This document shows positions 6,973 through 11,896 of a stretch of 11,896 nucleotides of DNA, piece by piece; within the stretch, counting starts at the first letter, position 1; each line of letters begins with the position of its first letter. Source of the DNA: Microcaldota archaeon (lineage in GTDB: Archaea; Micrarchaeota; Micrarchaeia; Anstonellales; Anstonellaceae). The notes below the pieces were generated by a model, which did no database searches, was not told where the DNA came from, and worked only from the letters and a program-made list of their open reading frames with translations. The stretch spans positions 1 to 11,896 of the forward strand of contig JAHFEC010000013.1 of NCBI GenBank assembly GCA_023248665.1, written 5' to 3'. Made by a program: the position numbers and the translations under genes.

Positions 6973-7338
6973 GCGCCCTGGCACCGGCCCCCGCGCGCCG
7001 ATCGAGCCTGCTCCCATCCCGGCCCGCGTGGCCTCTCCTTCGTGCCGGGCCAGCCGCTCCGTCTTGACCTTCTGGATCAGCAGATAGACGAACGTATTGA
7101 ATCGGTCCAGTTCAATCCCGCCGCCTTCGGCCGCCCTCTCCGACTTCTCAAGCAGGCGCACCAAATCCACCAAAAGACGGGGGTCAATCTGCGAGCGTGC
7201 CCCCTGTTCTCGGGCCCTTTCCATCAAAAGAAGACGCGTCATGGCCAGCTCTTTTTTCAGGCGTTCGGACTCCGGCCGCTTCTCCACGGTTTCGGCGCCG
7301 AATTCCGGGCTGAGGGCCACGACGCTCTCCCAAGACAT
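6967..7338 (-). CDS. Hypothetical charged helical protein (intact part of a probably frameshifted gene)
   Basis: A 123-aa open frame from ATG 7338, mostly predicted helix. Leucine/charge-rich segments lie at about 24-48 and 53-95 (DPRLLVDLVRLLEKSE, FNTFVYLLIQKVKTERL). The tail from about 104 is Gly/Pro/Arg-rich. There is no signal peptide, cysteine or recognised domain. The same frame stays open upstream, without a start codon, for 32 codons to the stop of the Cys-rich gene, and reads like protein (YILPAQIASGLKR). The original start was therefore probably ATG 7406, in another frame. The gene converges on cca: its TAA (6967-6969) and the cca TGA (6970-6972) share a 6-bp overlap. I do not recognise the family. 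Confidence 0.6.
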   Translation of the reverse strand: MSWESVVALSPEFGAETVEKRPESERLKKELAMTRLLLMERAREQGARSQIDPRLLVDLVRLLEKSERAAEGGGIELDRFNTFVYLLIQKVKTERLARHEGEATRAGMGAGSIGARGPVPGRS

Positions 7339-7406
7339 CCTCTTGAGGCCGGATGCTATCTGAGCGGGGAGGATGTACGTCGCCGGAGTCCATTCTTTTC
7401 GCTCAT
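7339..7406 (-). other. Frameshifted 5' extension of the helical-protein gene
   Basis: ATG 7406 begins M-S-E-K in one frame. The protein-like continuation E-W-T-P-A-T-Y-I-L-P-A-Q-I-A-S-G-L-K-R, which joins the frame of the downstream ORF, lies in another. One extra A in the run of four at 7396-7399 (minus strand) would fuse them into a 146-aa protein starting 28 bp after the Cys-rich gene. GGCGAT lies upstream of ATG 7406 as a weak Shine-Dalgarno site. Confidence 0.5.
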
Positions 7407-7434
7407 CCGTGCAATCGCCTTTGGGGTAGGAGGA

Positions 7435-8307
7435 TTATTCCTCCCCGCGCCGTTTGACTCTCCGATAGGCAACCAGTCCGACCAGGCCCACGCCGCCGGC
7501 GGCCGGCAGGCAACAGCACGTCACCGGGCTTCCCGAGCCGTTCGTCGTCGAATTGCCCGCGACCTGATTGGTCAGGATCTGCGCGGCGGCATCCGATGCC
7601 GAGCCCGTCTCGCATTTTCCGCTCACGGGATTGCAGGTCTGCCCCTTGGAGCAGGCCGGGTTGAGGTACTGGCATCCGGGCTTGGTGACGCACACGCCGT
7701 TGGCGTTGCTGGACGTGTCGCAAGTCTGCGTGGAGATGCATGTCTTGGTGCCGAATGCGCATCCCTGCTTGGTGGTGCAGGTGCCTTTGTCCGTCTTATC
7801 CGAGTCTACGAATTTGCACTCTTCGGACGGCGAGCAGGTCAGCGTGTTCCACCGGCAGCTTCCGGGCACCGCTTCGCAGCCGGCATTGTCGCTCTTCATC
7901 TGCTGGCCCGCGGGGCAGCCACAAGCGCTCGCGTCGTCTCTGATCTGGCCGGACACGCACCGCTTGGGCTTGTCGGCCGCACATTGCCCGTCATTGACGG
8001 ATGCGCCGTTGTACGGGCAGGTGGTCTTGACGCACTGGTGGCTGGCGCTCTCGATGTATCCCGGGAATTTCGAGCAGGCGCACTTGTCCTTGAAAGAAGT
8101 CAGGCCGTTCGGGTCGAGGGCGCTTACCAGCACGTGGCCGGTGTCTCCGCGCCAGCATACCATTCCCGGCTGGGTCGTGGAGCATGCGCTATATGCGGTT
8201 CCGTCGCTGCACGGGGTCAGGTCGGTCACAATCTCCCCAGCATACAGCAGCGGGGCCGCCATCGCCGCCGCCAATACTAAAATGATCAGATAATTCTTGC
8301 CTATCAT
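7435..8307 (-). CDS. Cys-rich secreted protein with C-terminal membrane anchor
   Basis: A 290-aa protein with a signal peptide (lysine at 4, hydrophobic 6-22, likely cut after YAG/A23). The ectodomain holds 24 cysteines, enough for 12 disulfides. Residues 151-232 form three tandem modules C-x6-C-x5-C-x(6-12)-C: C151/C158/C164/C177, C183/C190/C196/C206, and C212/C219/C225/C232. The modules are separated by short linkers such as TTKQG and VTKPG. A Ser/Thr/Asn/Gly stalk (about 234-262) has N-glycosylation sequons at N252 and N256. A CCC triplet (264-266) then opens a short transmembrane helix ending in YRRVKRRGEE, so the C-terminus should be cytoplasmic. The modules recall small EGF-like or thrombospondin-like disulfide repeats, but I cannot name the family. 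GGAG lies 10 nt before the ATG. Confidence 0.85.
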   Translation of the reverse strand: MIGKNYLIILVLAAAMAAPLLYAGEIVTDLTPCSDGTAYSACSTTQPGMVCWRGDTGHVLVSALDPNGLTSFKDKCACSKFPGYIESASHQCVKTTCPYNGASVNDGQCAADKPKRCVSGQIRDDASACGCPAGQQMKSDNAGCEAVPGSCRWNTLTCSPSEECKFVDSDKTDKGTCTTKQGCAFGTKTCISTQTCDTSSNANGVCVTKPGCQYLNPACSKGQTCNPVSGKCETGSASDAAAQILTNQVAGNSTTNGSGSPVTCCCLPAAGGVGLVGLVAYRRVKRRGEE

Positions 8308-8311
8308 GTGA

Positions 8312-8416
8312 TCACGTCTCCTTGGTAATACAAGTCTCCATATTATTATAAATATTTATGTCTTGTCGAGCCTCTTGGACTGTTTCTTCATCTTGCATTT
8401 TCAGCACTTCCTTCAT
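8312..8416 (-). CDS. Possible small ORF upstream of the Cys-rich gene
   Basis: A 34-codon frame beginning MKEVLKMQDEETVQEARQ and ending just before the Cys-rich gene, its TGA lying inside that gene's leader. The peptide is strongly charged and helix-like. It could be a small protein or only a chance frame. It has GCAGG right at the ATG and runs through the Cys-rich gene's TATA box, which argues against it. An in-frame ATG at 8461 would give 49 codons. Confidence 0.18.
   Translation of the reverse strand: MKEVLKMQDEETVQEARQDINIYNNMETCITKET
8318..8321 (-). promoter_or_regulatory. Shine-Dalgarno site of the Cys-rich gene
   Basis: GGAG on the minus strand, 10 nt before ATG 8307. It sits right after the transcription start predicted from the TATA box, so the short leader would be just long enough to hold it. 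A palindromic GTGATCAC lies between it and the ATG. Confidence 0.5.
8345..8352 (-). promoter_or_regulatory. TATA box of the Cys-rich gene
   Basis: TTTATAAT on the minus strand, within an AT-rich run at 8341-8359, is centred at 8348.5. That predicts transcription from about 8322, giving a leader of about 15 nt with a Shine-Dalgarno site, unlike the leaderless neighbours. Confidence 0.55.
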
Positions 8417-8453
8417 CCTGCGTTCCCATCTTCTATTTTTGTATGGGCTCACT

Positions 8454-8491
8454 AATAACATAAAGTTATTTAAAGTTAGTTGGTATAACTT
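8454..8491 (+). promoter_or_regulatory. Repeated half-site operator and TATA box of the toxin-antitoxin operon
   Basis: Four TAAC/GTTA half-sites occur at 8456-8459 (inverted), 8465-8468, 8475-8478 and 8486-8489 (inverted), spaced 9, 10 and 11 bp apart. They include a perfect AAGTTAT/ATAACTT inverted repeat (8463-8469 and 8485-8491) and AATAAC/GTTATT (8454-8459 and 8465-8470). They cover the TATA-like TTATTTAAA (8466-8474), about 25-28 bp before the GTG start. Ribbon-helix-helix antitoxins commonly bind such clustered half-sites to repress their own operon. Confidence 0.5.
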
Positions 8492-8494
8492 GGA

Positions 8495-8713
8495 GTGGTG
8501 AGAAATATAGCTGAAGTGACTCTGAACCTTCGCGTCGATGATTACACCAACCGCGTGCTGGGCGTCATCAAGGAGGCGTTCGGCCTGCGTGACAAGAGCG
8601 AAGCCCTGCAGAAGTTCGTCGAATTGCACGGCGAGGAATTTTTGCATGAACATGTTTCGGAGGCCGTCGCGCGCGAGGTGATGGCGAGCACGGACGCCCA
8701 CATAAAGAAATAA
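8495..8713 (+). CDS. Ribbon-helix-helix antitoxin-like protein (DUF2683-like)
   Basis: A 72-aa protein with a beta strand (AEVTLNLRVD), a first helix (DYTNRVLGVIKEAFG), then DKSEALQKFVELHGEEF, the layout of ribbon-helix-helix DNA-binding proteins. It resembles the archaeal DUF2683 family, which I recall as often paired with RelE-like toxins. The charged C-terminal part (about 48-72) would bind the toxin. The start is a tandem GTG (8495 or 8498), with a stop codon nine bp upstream, so a longer form is impossible. A GTG at 8516 is the only later option near the N-terminus. The RelE-like gene follows on the same strand. Clustered half-sites upstream suggest autorepression. Confidence 0.78.
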   Translation: MVRNIAEVTLNLRVDDYTNRVLGVIKEAFGLRDKSEALQKFVELHGEEFLHEHVSEAVAREVMASTDAHIKK

Positions 8714-8771
8714 TGCTCTCGGAAGATGCCTCTGGAAGAGTCGGACAAGATCACGGGCGTCCAATGAGACC

Positions 8772-9050
8772 GTGTTCACCTTCGACACGAGCGAGCGGCT
8801 CAAAGAAACGATGGCCAAGCGGGCCAAAAAGGAGCCCGTATGCCTATTGGCGCTCAACAAGAAGATGCGCGAGATTGTCTTCTGTGACGAAAAGACCGTC
8901 GAACACCATGCGGATTCGAGTTATGGGTTGGCGGGCCTCAAGCACATGCGCATCTCATCGAGTTTCGTGCTGTTTTTCAGGGTGTTTCAAAAGGAGAGGC
9001 ATGTCCTATTCGACGGACCGGCGCACCATGACAAGGCGTTCAAACAATAA
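8772..9050 (+). CDS. RelE/ParE-superfamily toxin-like protein
   Basis: A 92-aa protein matching the fold pattern of small RelE-type toxins. It has a first strand FTFDTSERL, a helical hairpin MAKRAKKEPVCLLALNKKMREIV, then GLAGLKHMRISSSFVLFFRV and the C-terminal HHDKAF, which corresponds to the HHDK motif of archaeal RelE-like proteins. RelE toxins cleave mRNA in the ribosome, but catalytic residues here cannot be assigned with certainty. The first start codon in frame is GTG 8772, 58 bp after the antitoxin stop, with no clear ribosome-binding site. TA modules are usually tighter, so the 5' end is uncertain. The stop lies 9 bp from the converging end of alaS. Confidence 0.72.
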   Translation: MFTFDTSERLKETMAKRAKKEPVCLLALNKKMREIVFCDEKTVEHHADSSYGLAGLKHMRISSSFVLFFRVFQKERHVLFDGPAHHDKAFKQ

Positions 9051-9059
9051 ACCGCCCGC

Positions 9060-11696
9060 CTAAATTACCTTCCCCCTCGCCAGCGTGGCATTCCCGCCGC
9101 CCTTCGCCCCCCTCCCTTTGAGGATTTCGAGCGCGTCCTTCCCGCTCGAAGGCGGACAGGCCGCCACGACGAACTTCTCGCTGTTTTCCAGCACGGCGAC
9201 CAGCCCGGCCCCCGCGATCGCTTCGGCGGCGGCATCCATCTGTTTCGGGGACCAAGCCAAGCCCGCAAGCTCAATCCGGGGCTGGCCCGTTTTCCTGGCC
9301 TTCTCAATCTCTTCAAGCACAACTGATTTTGTCACCTGCTCGCCCATCCTCTCGATGGTCTTGCCCCGCTCTTTCCACTCGCCGAAAATGCGCGCCACCG
9401 ACGCGGGCAGCTGGTTCTCGGGCACGCCCAGCCCGTCCGCCATATTGCGGATGAGCGCCTCGCGCTCCTGTACGTACTTCACGGCGGCCATGGCGCACTT
9501 GAACGTCACCCGTTCCACGCCGTCCTGAACCGATTCGCGCTTGACGATCTTGAACGGCCCGATGTCGCCCGTGCGATCGACGTGCGTCCCTCCGCACGCC
9601 TGATGGTCGATGTCGCCGATGGAGATGATCCTCAGCTCGAGGCCCGGTACCGCCCCGCCCTGATAGATGCGGAAGCCGAATTCGGCTTCCGCTTGGGCGC
9701 GCGGATAAATCTTCTTGCGCACCTCGAGGTTCGCGCCGACGATTTCGTTGGCCTTGCGCTCGATGGCGTCCAGTTCCTCGTCCCTGATACGGCGGTAATG
9801 CGTCAGGTCGAGGTGCGCCTTGTTCTCGTCCTTGTGCGAGCCGCACTGCCAGACGTGGGGCCCGAGCACCTCGCGCGCGGCGGCGTTGAGCACGTGCGCG
9901 CCGGAATGGTGGGCCATGATCTGCCGCCGTTTCTCGGCCACGATCTCGCCGGACACGGCCTGCCCCACCTCGAACTTCTCCGGATGGGGCACCTTGTGCA
10001 GCACCACGCCCGCCTCCCGCTTCGCTTCCAGCACATCCTGTCCGCCCAGCGTTCCGGAATCCGACACCTGCCCGCCGGATTCGGCGTAGAAGGCGGTCCG
10101 CTCCAGCACGATCCAGCCGTCCTTGATGGCGATGACCTTGGCCTTGAACTTGAACTCGCCGCTGTAGCAGAGCATCTCGGTCTTGGCCAGCCCCATGACG
10201 TCGACCGTCGGGGCCTTGGCCGCCTCCTCGTCCGAATGGCGCACCGACGAGTAGAAGTCGTCCGGGATCTCAAGGTCCAGCTTCTCTTCGCGCGCCGTGC
10301 TCTGCACCATCTCGGGCGGGATGCCGTCGCTGATGTACAGGGTGGTCAGCTCCTGCACGCTGATTTTTCTCTGCTCGCGCGCGGCCTTGGTGACGAGCGC
10401 GGCCACCTTGCCCTTCGCCTTCGCCTGCGTGGCGCGGTATTTGGACAGCTCCTCGGCCACCACGTCCACGGCTGTACGCACCCCGTCTCCCAGGTTCGGG
10501 AAGAGCGGCTTGAGGTGCCGGGCGTGCCCCTCGAGCACGCCGGCCCAGTCCATGCCCCAGTGGTATTCGTCGTCGAAGCTGAACGCCCGGCGCAGGATGA
10601 GGCGGAGGTTGTAGCCGCCGCCCGCGTTGGAAGGCAGCTGCCCGTCGGTTATCGTGAACAGGTTGGTGAGCAGGTGGTCGGCGCTCGCATAGAGCGCGAA
10701 CTGCTCGTCAAGCGAGGAGAAAAGCGCTTTTCGGTCCATGCCCAGCTTCCGGGCGATGTCCTCCTGCTGCGAGTGCACCGAGCGCCCCTCTTCGGCGTCG
10801 AGGCCGCCCGAGAGCTTGGCATAGCCCTCGAACACCTTCGGGTCGAGGCGCACGCCGCTCTTGGCCTTCATCTTCTCGATGACCGGCCCGAAAATCAGCT
10901 CGTACGAGGTGGGCGTGCCGTGCTGGATCCAGCAGAGCCGCGCGAGGCCCGCGCCCATGTCGATGACTTTGGTCGTCAGCTCCCGGGCGCCCCCGTCCGG
11001 CAGGGTTTCGTACTGCATGAAGACGCAATTGCCCAGCTCGATGCCTCGGCAGAAGTATTCCATGGACGGGCCGAAGTTTCCGCCGCCCACCCATACGTCC
11101 TCCTTGAATACGATCTCCTCCTCGTCAAGGCCGAGCGCCAGGAGGTAGCTGATGTCGTGCTTGATGGCCTCGTCCTTCCAGTAGAAGTCGCCGGTCTTTT
11201 TCGTGTTGAAGGCGCACTGGCCGAACATGACGAAATTGGTGTAATGCCTGCCCGTCACGCCCACGTTGGTCAGGTCGGAGAAGCGGATGCAAGGCTGGGG
11301 CACGATGAGCGGGTTGGCCGGCGGCGGCATCTCCCCGGACACCACATATGGCTGGAAATCGTTGATGGAGGCGATGGTGAAATACAAATCGTCGCGCCAG
11401 CGGGCCACTGTCGGATACGGGACGATGGCGGTATGGCCGGTCTGGGTGAAATACCGCTCGATCTCGCGCCACGTCTCGACGTAGCCCAGCTTCTTTTGGC
11501 TGCCGGGCTGGCCGATGAACTGGTATCCGACGCACGCCGCATCCGCGCACAGTTCCCGCTTGTTCTTGGCCCAGAAATGCGTTTTGCAGCTCTGGCACTG
11601 CTGCCGGACGTACCCTCGCTCGATGAGGGATGGGAGTTTGTAATGCTTCTCCCATTCAGCCCCGAACTGGGCGCGAAGCTGCTGCTTGTCTGTCAT
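9060..11696 (-). CDS. alaS: Alanyl-tRNA synthetase (archaeal type)
   Basis: Charges tRNA-Ala and edits mischarged Ser/Gly. The 878 aa contain the archaeal N-terminal zinc motif C34-x2-C37...C50-x4-C55. The class II catalytic core follows, with RWRDDLYFTIASINDFQP (99-116) and motif 3 DMGAGLARLCW (246-256). The editing domain has HHSGAH (H597, H601) and CGGTH (C701, H705), the four zinc ligands. A short C-Ala domain ends in the GGGNATLARGKV glycine-rich motif. All signature residues are intact. The start at 11696 is supported by a TATA-like box 25.5 bp upstream and no Shine-Dalgarno site. Converges on the toxin gene with a 9-bp gap. Confidence 0.97.
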   Translation of the reverse strand: MTDKQQLRAQFGAEWEKHYKLPSLIERGYVRQQCQSCKTHFWAKNKRELCADAACVGYQFIGQPGSQKKLGYVETWREIERYFTQTGHTAIVPYPTVARWRDDLYFTIASINDFQPYVVSGEMPPPANPLIVPQPCIRFSDLTNVGVTGRHYTNFVMFGQCAFNTKKTGDFYWKDEAIKHDISYLLALGLDEEEIVFKEDVWVGGGNFGPSMEYFCRGIELGNCVFMQYETLPDGGARELTTKVIDMGAGLARLCWIQHGTPTSYELIFGPVIEKMKAKSGVRLDPKVFEGYAKLSGGLDAEEGRSVHSQQEDIARKLGMDRKALFSSLDEQFALYASADHLLTNLFTITDGQLPSNAGGGYNLRLILRRAFSFDDEYHWGMDWAGVLEGHARHLKPLFPNLGDGVRTAVDVVAEELSKYRATQAKAKGKVAALVTKAAREQRKISVQELTTLYISDGIPPEMVQSTAREEKLDLEIPDDFYSSVRHSDEEAAKAPTVDVMGLAKTEMLCYSGEFKFKAKVIAIKDGWIVLERTAFYAESGGQVSDSGTLGGQDVLEAKREAGVVLHKVPHPEKFEVGQAVSGEIVAEKRRQIMAHHSGAHVLNAAAREVLGPHVWQCGSHKDENKAHLDLTHYRRIRDEELDAIERKANEIVGANLEVRKKIYPRAQAEAEFGFRIYQGGAVPGLELRIISIGDIDHQACGGTHVDRTGDIGPFKIVKRESVQDGVERVTFKCAMAAVKYVQEREALIRNMADGLGVPENQLPASVARIFGEWKERGKTIERMGEQVTKSVVLEEIEKARKTGQPRIELAGLAWSPKQMDAAAEAIAGAGLVAVLENSEKFVVAACPPSSGKDALEILKGRGAKGGGNATLARGKVI

Positions 11697-11716
11697 AAGA
11701 CGGATACGAAGGTGAG

Positions 11717-11725
11717 ATTAAAAAA
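11717..11725 (-). promoter_or_regulatory. TATA-like box of alaS
   Basis: TTTTTTAAT on the minus strand is centred 25-26 bp upstream of the alaS ATG, predicting a leaderless transcript like that of elp3. Confidence 0.5.
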
Positions 11726-11777
11726 GACCAGCCGTCCTATCTTATTCGGTTTTCAAAGCCTATCGCGCACCATTGAC

Positions 11778-11896
11778 GGACTCGTGGTGGAATGGTTATA
11801 CGGTCGGCTTCGGCCGACCTACCGACAGCCGCTTCGGCGTCTGTCGGACGCGCCTCTCTCACGCTGGAATATTATGCAAACATGGACTCGTGGTGG
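11778..11896 (+). repeat. 13-bp direct repeats flanking a hairpin-rich segment (second copy cut by the window end)
   Basis: GGACTCGTGGTGG occurs at 11778-11790 and again at 11884-11896, 106 bp apart. The second copy ends exactly at the window edge, so its true length is unknown. Between them lie two perfect hairpins. The arrangement could be a target-site duplication around a small insertion, one period of a tandem array, or part of a structured RNA locus. Confidence 0.7.
11802..11847 (+). ncRNA. Two tandem C(UUCG)G hairpins, possible structured RNA
   Basis: Hairpin 1 (11802-11819): 7-bp stem GGTCGGC/GCCGACC closed by TTCG. Hairpin 2 (11822-11847): 7-bp stem CCGACAG/CTGTCGG, one C·U mismatch, a 3-bp stem CGC/GCG and TTCG. 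Both close as C(UUCG)G, the very stable tetraloop, on the plus strand, and only 2 nt separate them. No T-arm or acceptor partner is found, so this is not a normal tRNA. Whether it is transcribed is unknown. Confidence 0.4.

Noticed and set aside
8713..9063. Overlapping 116-codon plus-strand frame starting at TAATG
   Set aside because: Attractive translational-coupling start, but the protein is Ser/Arg/Pro-rich with no pattern, whereas the other frame carries the RelE-like motifs.
11778..11850. tRNA gene (sequence GTGGTGGAATGG resembles a tRNA 5' end and D arm)
   Set aside because: The putative anticodon loop is a 4-nt UUCG tetraloop (6 nt at most), there is no T arm or T loop, and no CGAGTCC acceptor partner lies in the window. 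A real tRNA starting at 11884 cannot be excluded.
11792..11896. Partial plus-strand ORF running off the right edge (begins MVIRSASADL)
   Set aside because: Other plus-strand frames also read through this stretch and the codons are dictated by the hairpins. No TATA box lies at the expected distance. Too short to support.

Overview
The window looks like part of an archaeal genome. It encodes a class I (archaeal) CCA-adding enzyme, an archaeal-type alanyl-tRNA synthetase with the N-terminal Cys4 motif, a single-protein Elp3 and an inositol-phosphate synthase next to a CDP-alcohol phosphatidyltransferase. Several start codons have a TATA-like box centred about 26 bp upstream, which is the archaeal leaderless arrangement. 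Coding DNA is GC-rich and promoters are short AT-rich islands. The small ribbon-helix-helix/RelE pair and the Cys-rich secreted protein would suit a DPANN-type archaeon (Diapherotrites/Micrarchaeota-like), but that placement is inference only.

Layout. Positions 25-1771 (minus): an inositol-phospholipid operon, Ino1 followed by a CDP-alcohol phosphatidyltransferase that probably makes archaetidylinositol phosphate. Positions 1957-3816 (minus): Elp3, the tRNA wobble-uridine modifying enzyme, enlarged by low-complexity insertions. Positions 3904-4722 (minus): a secreted or membrane-anchored beta-rich protein, divergent from thpR-cca (4774-6972, plus) across one palindromic TATA box. Positions 6967-8307 (minus): a Cys-rich, signal-peptide-bearing, membrane-anchored surface protein and a downstream helical protein whose 5' end looks frameshifted. 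Positions 8495-9050 (plus): a ribbon-helix-helix/RelE-type toxin-antitoxin module behind a repeated AGTTA-type operator. Positions 9060-11696 (minus): alaS. Positions 11697-11896: no confident gene, but two tandem C(UUCG)G hairpins lie between two copies of a 13-bp direct repeat.

Functionally the window is mostly tRNA biology (elp3, thpR, cca, alaS) plus inositol-lipid synthesis, with a small accessory part (Cys-rich protein, frameshifted partner, toxin-antitoxin). No clear new multi-gene defence or metabolic system is visible. The most unusual items are the 3' hairpin/direct-repeat element, the exact 60-bp-period repeat inside thpR, a 21-bp duplication spanning the ino1 stop codon, the probable one-base frameshift at about 7396-7399, and the shared palindromic TATA box.
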